A stretch of DNA of 64,000 bases. It comes from Rikenellaceae bacterium. GTDB lineage: Bacteria > Bacteroidota > Bacteroidia > Bacteroidales > Rikenellaceae. The notes below the pieces were generated by a model. The model searched no databases and was not told the origin of the DNA. It saw nothing but the letters and a program-made list of their open reading frames with translations. The stretch lies in the NCBI GenBank assembly GCA_015059905.1, contig SUZN01000002.1, positions 1-64,000 of the forward strand, in the 5' to 3' direction. The position numbers were made by a program, and so were the translations under genes. Below, piece by piece: positions 18,551 to 26,716 of the stretch; the first letter of the stretch is position 1; each line of letters begins with the position of its first letter.

Positions 18551-18596
18551 TAAAAGATAGAGCCTGCCTAACAAATGAAAAATAGTTAGGTAGGCT
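18551..18596 (-). terminator. Terminator hairpin behind yajC
   Basis: A 12-bp stem pairs 18561-18572 with 18585-18596 (one G-U pair). On the minus strand it is followed by CTATCTTTTA, a weak T run. It lies 25 bp past the yajC stop. Confidence 0.6.
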
Positions 18597-18620
18597 CCAT
18601 TTGAGTGCGAGAAGCAAAGA

Positions 18621-18938
18621 TTACTTCTGCAACTGTGAGTTGTCGGCAACAACCATATTCTTATCTACGCGGAGGGTTACATTGCCATCGACCTCGATAA
18701 GGATTGTAGGCTCGTTTGGCTTAACCTCCTTCACTACGCCGTAGATACCGCCAGCTGTGATAATCTTATCGCCCTTCTTCAAACCCTCGCGGAACTTTGC
18801 CATCTCCTTGCGACGCTTTGACTCTGGACGCCACATAAAAAAGTACATTACAACAATCATAAGCAGCATCATAACCCAGAAGCTGCCCATACCTGGCTGC
18901 TGTGGTGCAGCCTCGGCTGCCTGAAGTAAATTCATCAT
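18621..18938 (-). CDS. yajC: Preprotein translocase accessory subunit YajC
   Basis: 105 residues. One membrane helix (about 17-36, FWVMMLLMIVVMYFFMWRP) is followed by the YajC cytoplasmic domain with KGDKIITAGGIYGVV and a basic RPESKRRKEMAKF linker. YajC associates with SecDF at the Sec translocon. An alternative ATG one codon later is equally possible. Gene order nusB, DUF1573, yajC is common in Bacteroidetes, and here the three lie on the minus strand. Confidence 0.93.
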   Translation of the reverse strand: MMNLLQAAEAAPQQPGMGSFWVMMLLMIVVMYFFMWRPESKRRKEMAKFREGLKKGDKIITAGGIYGVVKEVKPNEPTILIEVDGNVTLRVDKNMVVADNSQLQK

Positions 18939-19003
18939 AATCTTTCTGTTTTATTTGTTATCAATTTTGTTTCTTGTTATCTGCAAATGTAGCCACAAAT
19001 TCG

Positions 19004-19441
19004 TTATTCCACCTCTGCCTCGATATAAATCTTCATTGGAGTGCCTTTATCGGCGAAATAAAACTCCATAAGTTTCATTTGCCACCCCTGCAAACTCTTC
19101 GAGTCCAGCTCAAACTCAATCACAGCGCTCTCGCCAGGTGCTACGGGCTTACGGTCGTAAAGCACGCTGACACATCCGCACGTTGTGACGTGGCGCAACA
19201 GAACCATTGGTCGCTGACCCTCGTTCTTTACCTCCAGCTTCTTGGCGATAATCTCGCCCTGGCGCATCTTGCCGAAGTCGAGTGTGTCACGCAGCCCCTG
19301 CTCCAATGCCTCCTCGCTGTACTTTACACTCTGCATCTCCACGCTCTGCGATGGCTCCAGACGCTTCACTTCCCCTTTGGGCTTGCATCCCACAATAAGG
19401 AGCGCAAGCAACGCGATGAGTAGTGTGAGGTATCTTCTCAT
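19004..19441 (-). CDS. DUF1573 lipoprotein
   Basis: 145 residues. The signal peptide ends in a lipobox (IVGC, C19). The body is a DUF1573 Ig-like domain with LDFGKMRQGEI and the hallmark VTTCGCVSV followed by KPVAPGESAVIEF. Such domains occur in periplasmic and surface proteins of Bacteroidetes with no known enzymatic role. It starts 3 bp after the nusB stop, so the two are co-transcribed. Confidence 0.85.
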   Translation of the reverse strand: MRRYLTLLIALLALLIVGCKPKGEVKRLEPSQSVEMQSVKYSEEALEQGLRDTLDFGKMRQGEIIAKKLEVKNEGQRPMVLLRHVTTCGCVSVLYDRKPVAPGESAVIEFELDSKSLQGWQMKLMEFYFADKGTPMKIYIEAEVE

Positions 19442-19444
19442 TGC

Positions 19445-20386
19445 TTACTGAATCAAGCCGCGACCACTCTTCTTAATCTTGCCGTTCTCGGTGAGTGTTG
19501 CCACCACCTTGTCCAGCACGCCGTTGATGAAGGTGCTGCTGCCTGGGGTAGAGTAGTACTTCGCAATCTCGATATACTCGTCAAGCGTAACCTTCACAGG
19601 AATAGAAGGGCAGTTGATAAGCTCCGCCAATGCTGTAACCATAATCACGTTATCCATATATGCGATACGCTCCACATCCCAGTTGCGTGTGAAGACCTCG
19701 ATTTGCTCCAGATACTCGTCAAAGTGTACCGCAGCCTTCTCGAACAATTCGCGCGCAAAATCCAAATCTTCGATGCTCTTGAATTTTGGCAATACCTTGA
19801 TGTCGGTGTGCGATGGACGCATATTCGAGAGTGTGCGGGTAACCATAATGAGCGCGAAGCCGAGGTCATCGTTCCAGAGGATAGACTGCTCGTCGAGCGC
19901 ATCCTCCAACTCCTCCGATTCCTCCAATTCGTTGGTGTAGAATGTTGTTACAAGTTCCATATCCTCGCGCCACGAAGACTCCTGGCTTGTCATATAACGC
20001 TGATAGTAGTCGGTCTGCTCAAGCTGCGTAAAAAGAGTTTTGATTAACTCTGGCGAGCCCGCCCACGAGAGCTTGTGCGAAGCGAGGTAGTCGTTCACTG
20101 AGTCGCTGTTGGCGATGAGGCGAATAACTGCGTTATCAACAAATTTGCGATTTGGATTTAAGTCCTCGAATGTAGGGAGTTTCTTCTGCTTGGCAGCCTC
20201 CTGTCGAGCCTCGGCATAGCGCGCGAGTTCGACGATGAGCGACATCATCTGGAAGTAGAGGTCGTAGGTCTTGTCAATAGAGGCTACGAGCGTCTTCTCT
20301 GAACCCATCAGCGAGTCAGACTCTGACTTCAGATGAGCATACAGGCTCTTGAGAACCTTAATTCGGAGCAATCTTCTGCTTATCAT
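19445..20386 (-). CDS. nusB: Transcription antitermination factor NusB, long form
   Basis: 313 residues, about twice the length of enterobacterial NusB, as usual for Bacteroidetes. The N terminus MISRRLLRIKVLKSLYAHL matches the RNA-binding start of the family. The C-terminal half is the all-helical NusB fold, with INCPSIPVKVTLDEYIEIAK and FINGVLDKVVATL. NusB binds boxA RNA with NusE to support rRNA antitermination. A good promoter (TTG-N20-TATATTTG) sits 34-64 bases upstream. Confidence 0.92.
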   Translation of the reverse strand: MISRRLLRIKVLKSLYAHLKSESDSLMGSEKTLVASIDKTYDLYFQMMSLIVELARYAEARQEAAKQKKLPTFEDLNPNRKFVDNAVIRLIANSDSVNDYLASHKLSWAGSPELIKTLFTQLEQTDYYQRYMTSQESSWREDMELVTTFYTNELEESEELEDALDEQSILWNDDLGFALIMVTRTLSNMRPSHTDIKVLPKFKSIEDLDFARELFEKAAVHFDEYLEQIEVFTRNWDVERIAYMDNVIMVTALAELINCPSIPVKVTLDEYIEIAKYYSTPGSSTFINGVLDKVVATLTENGKIKKSGRGLIQ

Positions 20387-20419
20387 ATAAAATGAACCTT
20401 ATTTCGTCAATTAACGGTG

Positions 20420-20450
20420 CAAATATACACAATATAAATTCAATATTCAA
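20420..20450 (-). promoter_or_regulatory. Promoter of the nusB-DUF1573-yajC operon
   Basis: On the minus strand TTG (20450-20448), a 20-base spacer and TATATTTG (20427-20420) match the Bacteroidetes primary-sigma consensus. Confidence 0.65.
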
Positions 20451-20482
20451 ATTTCTCTTTGCCGAGAGATAAATTTTTATCC

Positions 20483-20516
20483 TTTGCTTGAGTGTAGAAT
20501 ATAATTTGTATATTTG
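20483..20516 (+). promoter_or_regulatory. Promoter of the HprK-like/peptidase/ispF operon
   Basis: TTTGCTTG (20483-20490) is followed by TATATTTG (20509-20516); the TTG inside it at 20488-20490 leaves an 18-base spacer. Transcription would start near 20522, giving a very short leader before the GTG/TTG start. Confidence 0.5.
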
Positions 20517-20539
20517 CATTTAGATATATTTTTTTGCAA

Positions 20540-21430
20540 GTGCAGAGTCAGGATTACATAATTGCGTCACGTAGGGTACGAATTTCGGGCGCATCAAGTC
20601 GAGAATTGGTTGCGTTGCTACACTCCTTTGATGGATTTAGTGTGGTATGTGATGATTCTACTATACCGTTGGTGGAGATTGTAATGGGCGAGAAAGTGGA
20701 GTTTGATGCCTCTTATTTTCGTAGTCTAACGCGGTTTGAGCTGGAGGATGGTCTTGGTGAGTGCGCGTTTTATTATGGCGAGGATGGTTATGCTCTACTA
20801 ATCGAGGGTGATGGGAGTCGCACCATGTTTGTCAGTGATAAGCAAGTGCGTAGTGTAAAGTGTGATTTGGTGGTTGCGCAAACGATGAAACAAGTTTCAT
20901 ATGTGCGTTTCGGTCTGTGGTTTGTTTTTAATATGGCGTTTGTTCTCAATGGTTGTTCGGCTGTGCATAGTTCTGTGGTTGCGTGTCGAGGTGGTGCGGT
21001 GATGTTTTTGGGAGAGTCGGGAACAGGTAAGAGTACTCATACTCGTTTGTGGCTTGAGAATATCGAGGGCGCAGCGTTGCTTAATGATGATAGCCCATTT
21101 ATGGCATGTGAGCAAAATGTGGTTTGTGTGTATGGCTCACCATGGAGTGGAAAGATGCCCTGCTATAAGAATTTGAGTTATCCGCTGAAAGCTGTTGTGA
21201 GATTGAGTCAGGCTCCGCATAATAAAATATACAAGTTGAATAAGGTGCAGGCAATAGGGGCTTTGCTGCCCTCGTTGCCACCTGCTTTTGTTTTCGATAA
21301 AGTGTTGGAAGATGCACTTTTGCAAATATTATCTAATGTGATTGTGCAGGTTGATGTGTACCACCTTGAATGTTTGCCTAATGCTGAGGCTGCACATCTA
21401 TCTTATAAAACAATTTATGGCGATGATTAA
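20540..21430 (+). CDS. HprK-like (PEP-carboxykinase-fold) kinase
   Basis: About 296 residues. The start is GTG at 20540 or TTG at 20534; no ATG or good ribosome site is present. Numbered from the TTG, the first 130 residues have no motif I recognise. The C-terminal part matches the HPr kinase fold: AVHSSVVACRGG with H145, P-loop GESGTGKST at 160-168 and LLNDDSP with D185-D186. Homologues phosphorylate HPr or, in some RiPP clusters, a precursor peptide. There is no HPr gene nearby. The gene overlaps the next one by 14 bases, so kinase and peptidase-like protein are coupled. Confidence 0.75.
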   Translation: MQSQDYIIASRRVRISGASSRELVALLHSFDGFSVVCDDSTIPLVEIVMGEKVEFDASYFRSLTRFELEDGLGECAFYYGEDGYALLIEGDGSRTMFVSDKQVRSVKCDLVVAQTMKQVSYVRFGLWFVFNMAFVLNGCSAVHSSVVACRGGAVMFLGESGTGKSTHTRLWLENIEGAALLNDDSPFMACEQNVVCVYGSPWSGKMPCYKNLSYPLKAVVRLSQAPHNKIYKLNKVQAIGALLPSLPPAFVFDKVLEDALLQILSNVIVQVDVYHLECLPNAEAAHLSYKTIYGDD

Positions 21431-21875
21431 CCTGGCGGATAATTTGGAGATTCTTGTTGGCGATTCCGAGCGTTTTGAGATGGTCGTGACGGGACGCAGT
21501 ATGCTGCCACTGCTCGGCTTCGGGCGTGATAGCATAGTGATGCGGCGAGTGGGCATAGAGGAGCCAATTCTGAACCGTATTGCGATGTTTCGCGTGCCCA
21601 GCGGAAAGATAATTGTTCATCGCGTGATTGATGTTGCGAATGATGTTGTCTCGCTGCGTGGCGATGGGAATCTTTATCAGATTGAGAAGTGCCGCCGCGA
21701 TGAGATAATAGCTGTTCTGGAGCAGGTTGTGCGCCACAGCGGCAAGCGAGTTAGTTGCACCACACGCCTATGGCGTTTCCGAGAGCGAATGTGGCTCTGT
21801 CAGCCGCTTATTGTTCGCCGTTACGCGTTGGCGGTAATGCACCGATGGTTGAATTTTAGAGATAAAAAGCGATAG
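21417..21875 (+). CDS. S24/S26 family peptidase-like protein
   Basis: 152 residues from ATG 21417; ATG 21423 is also possible. The S26 box I is VVTGRSMLPLLG with S28. A later GKIIVHRVIDV carries K64 and H68, and RGDGN follows at 81-85, as in the GDN box of signal peptidases. No membrane helix is seen, which differs from true signal peptidase I. In Bacteroidales such proteins often sit beside HprK-like kinases in peptide-maturation loci. Here they are followed 2 bp later by ispF and no precursor gene is seen, so the role is open. Confidence 0.7.
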   Translation: MAMINLADNLEILVGDSERFEMVVTGRSMLPLLGFGRDSIVMRRVGIEEPILNRIAMFRVPSGKIIVHRVIDVANDVVSLRGDGNLYQIEKCRRDEIIAVLEQVVRHSGKRVSCTTRLWRFRERMWLCQPLIVRRYALAVMHRWLNFRDKKR

Positions 21876-21877
21876 AT

Positions 21878-22360
21878 ATGAAGGATATTAGAATTGGTCA
21901 CGGCTATGATGTTCACGCTCTTGCCGAGGGCTTGAGATTGGTTATTGGTGGAGTGGAGATTGAGCACACGAAGGGGTGTGTGGCGCACTCTGATGGCGAT
22001 GTGGCTATCCATGCCATCTGCGATGCTATGCTTGGCGCGTTGGCGTTGGGCGATATAGGCAAGCTCTTTCCCGACACCTCGGCAGAGTTCAAGGGTATTG
22101 ACTCGAAGATATTGTTGCGCCGCGTGTGCGATGTGGTAACCGAGAAGGGTTATAAGGTGTCAAACGTAGATTGCACCATCGCAATGCAACGTCCCAAACT
22201 GCGCCCCCATATCGACACTATGCGCTCCACACTCGCTGCGGTAATGGGCTTGGATGTAGATAGGGTATCGGTCAAGGCAACCACGACCGAGCGCCTCGGC
22301 TTCGAAGGCAGAGAGGAGGGCGTGTCGGTACACTCGGTAGTGTTGCTGTATAAAGAATAA
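21878..22360 (+). CDS. ispF: 2-C-methyl-D-erythritol 2,4-cyclodiphosphate synthase
   Basis: 160 residues, full length. IspF cyclises CDP-ME-2-phosphate in the non-mevalonate isoprenoid pathway. The metal ligands are visible in GHGYDVHAL (D and H) and in VAHSDGDVAIHAICDAMLGA (H of AHSDGD). The signature ATTTERLGFEGREEG lies near the C terminus. It is the third gene of the HprK-like operon, and a strong terminator follows at once. Confidence 0.96.
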   Translation: MKDIRIGHGYDVHALAEGLRLVIGGVEIEHTKGCVAHSDGDVAIHAICDAMLGALALGDIGKLFPDTSAEFKGIDSKILLRRVCDVVTEKGYKVSNVDCTIAMQRPKLRPHIDTMRSTLAAVMGLDVDRVSVKATTTERLGFEGREEGVSVHSVVLLYKE

Positions 22361-22387
22361 ATGCCGCCACTCGGGCGGCATTTACCT
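22359..22387. terminator. Bidirectional terminator between ispF and the DUF4251 gene
   Basis: A perfect 10-bp GC-rich stem pairs 22359-22368 with 22374-22383 around a 5-base loop and overlaps the end of ispF. A/T tails occur on both sides, fitting two convergent genes. Confidence 0.85.
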
Positions 22388-22938
22388 TAATATATCTGCG
22401 AAATCGTTCCCGTATATTGCACATCGTTGTACCAATTGTTCGAGATGGTGAGCGTTGCGCCGCTATGGTCGTTAATTTCCAGCGTGAAGGTGTAATCAAT
22501 CTCGGCATAGAGCACTGCGTTGAACGACACTATCCAGCCGTTGTCGGTCTGCACCGTCTTGTAATTCTGCATATTGTTTGTGCCTGTGTTGAGCAGTACA
22601 CGGCGGTAGGGTGGTGTGATGCCCGCAATGTATGGCAGGCATATATCCATCGCATCGCGCCAAATGGTGAAGGTGTAATTTATGTTCGAGAGGAAGACCA
22701 TCTGACCCGCAGGCATCTGTTGCATAGTCATCGGATTGAATTCGAAATTACGCGCAACCACAATCGAGTCGATAATCTTTTTATCCTCCTCCAATCGCGC
22801 GGCTCGTCTTGCGGCGCGCTCCTCGTGCGTAGAGTTGTGGTAGTCGTGTTGTTTTGTCTGCGCCGAAGCCTCGTTTACATACGGTCCGCAGAAGGTGCAA
22901 GCTGTTATGCACGCCAGAAAAAGTAGAAGTCGTTTCAT
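22387..22938 (-). CDS. DUF4251 domain secreted protein
   Basis: 183 residues from ATG 22938; an in-frame TTG at 22944 is a less likely start. A signal peptide runs to about residue 27 (NEASAQ). DUF4251 follows, with the segment ARNFEFNPMTMQQMPAG at its start and a beta-rich remainder. The function is unknown; these proteins are common in Bacteroidales. The start codon lies inside a perfect 14-bp inverted repeat with the space after uvrA, which should block translation from uvrA read-through. Confidence 0.78.
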   Translation of the reverse strand: MKRLLLFLACITACTFCGPYVNEASAQTKQHDYHNSTHEERAARRAARLEEDKKIIDSIVVARNFEFNPMTMQQMPAGQMVFLSNINYTFTIWRDAMDICLPYIAGITPPYRRVLLNTGTNNMQNYKTVQTDNGWIVSFNAVLYAEIDYTFTLEINDHSGATLTISNNWYNDVQYTGTISQIY

Positions 22939-22968
22939 AGCCAAAAGGTTTTGTTATGAAACGACTTC
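22926..22968 (-). promoter_or_regulatory. 14-bp perfect hairpin covering a start codon
   Basis: GAAGTCGTTTCATA (22926-22939) pairs exactly with TATGAAACGACTTC (22955-22968) around a 15-base loop. On the minus-strand transcript the 3' arm contains the ATG (22938) and the next codons of the DUF4251 gene; the 5' arm lies between that gene and the uvrA stop. It can act as a uvrA terminator (TACTTTTT follows) and as a start-codon lock. Confidence 0.7.
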
Positions 22969-22979
22969 AAAATTCTTGC

Positions 22980-25808
22980 CTAAACGCCCATTTTTCGTAG
23001 AAATTCTCCTGTGGCACTGCGCTCCACCTGTGCGATTTGATGAGGCGTGCCTGTGGCGATTATCTCGCCGCCGCCTGCACCGCCCTCCTCGCCGATGTCG
23101 ATGATGTGGTCGGCAACCTTTATCACGTCGAGGTTGTGCTCTATCACAATCGCTGTATTGCCTCTGTCAACCAGCTTGTTAATCACTCCGAGCAACTGTC
23201 GTATATCCTCAAAGTGGAGTCCTGTGGTCGGCTCGTCAAGGATATAGAGTGTGCGCCCTGTGTCGCTCTTCGAAAGCTCGGCAGCCAGCTTTATGCGCTG
23301 ACTCTCACCGCCCGATAGTGTTGTGCAAGGCTGACCCAGCGTGAGGTATCCCAAGCCTACATCCTGTATGGCTTTGAGCTTCTGATATATTGACGGTATG
23401 TTGGCGAAAAACTCAACGGCAATGTTTACCGTCATATTAAGCACCTCGTTGATGTTCTTTCCCTTATATTTTACCTCCAGCGTATCGCGGTTGTAGCGGT
23501 TGCCACCGCAACTCTTACAACGCACATATACATCGGGCAGGAAGTTCATCTCTATGGTCTGTACTCCCGCACCGCGACACTCCTCGCATCTGCCACCCTT
23601 CACATTGAACGAGAAACGACCCGCCTTGAAGCCTCTGACCTGTGCATCGGGCGTAGCCTCAAAGAGCTTGCGGATGTCGGAAAAGACATTTGAATATGTC
23701 GCAGGGTTGCTGCGTGGTGTGCGCCCAATAGGCGATTGGTCAACCACAACCAATTTGTCAATATGCTCCAATCCCTCGATGCTGTCGTACTCCAGCGGCT
23801 GGTCAAATGAGCGATATAGCTTTCGGCTCAAAATTGGGCGCAGGGTCTCGTTTATAAGCGTAGATTTGCCCGAGCCACTCACTCCCGTCACGCAGATGAA
23901 TTTGCCCAATGGGAACTCCGCTGTGACGTTTTTAAGGTTGTTGCCTCGTGCGCCACGAATGATTATCTTCTCGCCTGTGCCCTCGCGCAACTTTTCGGGT
24001 ATCTCGATGCGTCTGCGACCACATAGGTAGTCGGCGGTAATGCTGTCGGATTTCATTATATCCTCAATCGTTCCCGCAGCTACAATGTGCCCACCTCGGC
24101 GACCCGCTTTGGGACCTACGTCCACTATGTAGTCCGCCGCGCGCATCATATCCTCGTCGTGCTCCACCACGATGACCGAGTTGCCCGCATCGCGAAGCTC
24201 CTTCAGCGTGTTTATCAGTCGCTGGTTATCGCGCTGATGCAGTCCGATGCTTGGCTCGTCGAGGATGTATAGCACATTCACGAGCTTCGAGCCAATCTGC
24301 GTTGCAAGGCGTATGCGCTGACTCTCGCCACCCGAGAGCGAACGAGCAGAACGGTTCAGTGAGAGGTAACCCAATCCCACCTCCACCAAAAAGTGCAGCC
24401 TTTCGCGTATCTCCTTGATAATCTCCTGCGCAATTTTCTGCTCCTTGGAATTGAGATGTTCTTCGATGGTGGACATCCACGCCGAGAACTCCAGAATAGA
24501 CATTGCCGACACCTCGGCAATATTCTTGCCGCCGATGCGGAACTGCAATGCCTCCTTCTTCAGGCGTGAGCCGCCACATACACTGCAAGGACGATACATC
24601 AGGAACTGCTCTCTCCATTTCTGCCCCTTCTTTGACTCCTCGTCATCGCTCTGCTGAACATATTCGGCTATGCCTTCCCAGGGTATCATTCTTCTGCCAG
24701 ATACGGATGTGAACTCCGACAAATCTACCGTCAGCGGTTTGGGGTCGCCATATAGTATGGCGTTCATACCTTCCTCCGAGATGGTGTTTATCGGGTCATC
24801 AAGCGTAAAGTCGTAACGCCTGCCTAGGAGCGTTAGCAGTGTAAAAATCTTGTTGTTTTTATACTTTCCGATAGGCTCAATCGCGCCTTCGTTTAATGAG
24901 CGATTGTCGTCGGGGATAATCTTTGTGATGTCAAACACTGCCTCCACGCCCAGTCCGCTACATCGTGGGCAGGCGCCTTGTGGTGAGTTGAATGAGAACG
25001 AGTGTGGTGCAGGGTCCTCGAAAGCAACACCTGTCGAGGGGCACATCAAATGGCGTGAGTAGTAGCGCAATCCCTCTGCTTCGTAGTCATATATCGCCAT
25101 CGTGCCTTTGCCCTGACGCATAGCCTCTTTGAGTGATGCCATCACGCGCTCCTCGGCATTCTCGGCAATACGCATCCTGTCCACTACCAAATCAATGGTG
25201 TGTATCTTGTAGCGGTCGAGCTTCATTCCTGCCGTAATCTCGCGTATCTCGCCGTCAATGCGGGCGTAGATATAGCCCTTCTTCGCAAGTGACTCAAATA
25301 ATTCACGATAGTGACCCTTGCGACCTTTGACTATGGGCGCCATAAATGCCACCTTGCGCGAGTCGAACCCCTCGATTATGAGCCTGCATATCTGCTCGTC
25401 GGTGTAGTGAATCATCTCCTCGCCTGTGATGGGGGAGTAGGCGCGTGCTGCGCGCGCATATAGAAGTCGCAGGAAGTCGTTAATCTCGGTAACAGTGCCG
25501 ACGGTTGAACGAGGGTTTTTGTTTGTCGTCTTTTGCTCGATGGCAACCACAGGGCTCAATCCCGTGATTTTATCCACATCGGGACGCTCCATCGTGCCGA
25601 CAAATTGACGCGCGTAGGTCGATAGAGTCTCCATATAACGACGCTGACCCTCTGCATATATAGTGTCGAAAGCGAGTGATGATTTGCCCGAGCCCGAAAG
25701 TCCCGTAACCACCACCAGCGAATAACGAGGTATCTCGACATCCACATTCTTTAGGTTGTGGACTCTTGCTCCCGTTACTACAATCTTATCTTCTTCGTGA
25801 AATTTCAT
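22980..25808 (-). CDS. uvrA: Excinuclease ABC subunit A
   Basis: 942 residues, the usual length. UvrA finds bulky DNA damage and loads UvrB in nucleotide excision repair. Two ABC modules are present: Walker A GLSGSGKSSLA (about 36-46) and GVSGSGKSTLI, with signatures LSGGESQRIRLA and LSGGESQRIKLA. Zinc-binding cysteine pairs occur in CPRCSGLG, CSVCGGSR, CEECRGAG and CKSCGGNRYN. Its ATG directly abuts the stop of the TauE/SafE gene upstream (25808/25809), so the two are co-transcribed. Confidence 0.97.
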   Translation of the reverse strand: MKFHEEDKIVVTGARVHNLKNVDVEIPRYSLVVVTGLSGSGKSSLAFDTIYAEGQRRYMETLSTYARQFVGTMERPDVDKITGLSPVVAIEQKTTNKNPRSTVGTVTEINDFLRLLYARAARAYSPITGEEMIHYTDEQICRLIIEGFDSRKVAFMAPIVKGRKGHYRELFESLAKKGYIYARIDGEIREITAGMKLDRYKIHTIDLVVDRMRIAENAEERVMASLKEAMRQGKGTMAIYDYEAEGLRYYSRHLMCPSTGVAFEDPAPHSFSFNSPQGACPRCSGLGVEAVFDITKIIPDDNRSLNEGAIEPIGKYKNNKIFTLLTLLGRRYDFTLDDPINTISEEGMNAILYGDPKPLTVDLSEFTSVSGRRMIPWEGIAEYVQQSDDEESKKGQKWREQFLMYRPCSVCGGSRLKKEALQFRIGGKNIAEVSAMSILEFSAWMSTIEEHLNSKEQKIAQEIIKEIRERLHFLVEVGLGYLSLNRSARSLSGGESQRIRLATQIGSKLVNVLYILDEPSIGLHQRDNQRLINTLKELRDAGNSVIVVEHDEDMMRAADYIVDVGPKAGRRGGHIVAAGTIEDIMKSDSITADYLCGRRRIEIPEKLREGTGEKIIIRGARGNNLKNVTAEFPLGKFICVTGVSGSGKSTLINETLRPILSRKLYRSFDQPLEYDSIEGLEHIDKLVVVDQSPIGRTPRSNPATYSNVFSDIRKLFEATPDAQVRGFKAGRFSFNVKGGRCEECRGAGVQTIEMNFLPDVYVRCKSCGGNRYNRDTLEVKYKGKNINEVLNMTVNIAVEFFANIPSIYQKLKAIQDVGLGYLTLGQPCTTLSGGESQRIKLAAELSKSDTGRTLYILDEPTTGLHFEDIRQLLGVINKLVDRGNTAIVIEHNLDVIKVADHIIDIGEEGGAGGGEIIATGTPHQIAQVERSATGEFLRKMGV

Positions 25809-26624
25809 TTAGCAAACAATACAGTGGTGACCAAAATAGCTCAAGATGGTGTGCATCCACTCGTGTAGCGAGATAAGCCCAATCAAATCGGCGAAGCAGA
25901 GCACCAGAATAGCCATTGTAAACCACCTCACGAACTTCACACCCCAATTTATCGCAAAGTGCGATGCAAAGGCTGCGCCAATCACATTGCCAATGCCGTG
26001 CCACAGACCGAAAGCGTAATCCACCTGGTCGTTCATGATAAATACAATGAGTGAGAATGGGGTGGCAAGGAATATGATGAAACCCTTGATTACGTTGGCT
26101 GTGATGATGTCGAGTTTCATTGACCATATCGTAACCGCCAGGATAACATATCCCAGACCGATGTAGATATAGCCGCCGTAGAAACCCAGCATCAAGAACC
26201 AGATGTAGTGCCACCAGCGGATAACAAGCGGACGACCGCCGTGTATCTGCGGCATTTTGTGGCTCTGGTCGAAAATCATATACAGTAGCACGATTGTCAG
26301 TACCACCGCCATACAGATGGTGAATATCGTGTCGCTGATTTTTGTCGCAACGAGCGAGCCTGCGATGTTGCCTATGACGGCAGGGATGGCGAGCTTTAAG
26401 CCTCCCTTGATATCAAGCATTCGTTTGCGGATAAAGGTGATTGTTGCGGTGAAATTTTGCAGAATAACGGCTATTCGGTTTGTTCCGTTAGCCACACCAA
26501 TAGGTAGTCCCAAAACGGTAAAGAGTGTCATCGTAATGATAGCACCACCTCCAGCCAGCGTGTTGATTATACCGACCAGAATACCCGAAATTACCAAAAA
26601 AATCTCAACTATATATTCTCCCAT
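25809..26624 (-). CDS. TauE/SafE family (sulfite exporter-like) membrane permease
   Basis: 271 residues with about seven to eight membrane helices. The family repeat is seen as GILVGIINTLAGGGAIITM near the N terminus and FYGGYIYIGLGYVILAV in the second half. Members export sulfite, sulfoacetate or other small anions, or are uncharacterised; the substrate cannot be read here. It lies directly upstream of uvrA with no gap, an arrangement that probably reflects transcription only. Confidence 0.85.
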   Translation of the reverse strand: MGEYIVEIFLVISGILVGIINTLAGGGAIITMTLFTVLGLPIGVANGTNRIAVILQNFTATITFIRKRMLDIKGGLKLAIPAVIGNIAGSLVATKISDTIFTICMAVVLTIVLLYMIFDQSHKMPQIHGGRPLVIRWWHYIWFLMLGFYGGYIYIGLGYVILAVTIWSMKLDIITANVIKGFIIFLATPFSLIVFIMNDQVDYAFGLWHGIGNVIGAAFASHFAINWGVKFVRWFTMAILVLCFADLIGLISLHEWMHTILSYFGHHCIVC

Positions 26625-26660
26625 TGTATGCTTATAATATTCAACTTACGAAAATACAAA

Positions 26661-26700
26661 AAATCGGTAAAAGAAAAAAGCCTCTTACCGATTTTTTTTG
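26661..26700 (-). terminator. Terminator after the methyltransferase gene
   Basis: A 10-bp stem pairs 26661-26670 with 26685-26694. On the minus strand it is followed by TTTGTATTTT; the plus strand also has a run of eight T. Confidence 0.75.
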
Positions 26701-26716
26701 GTTTATAATGACTATT

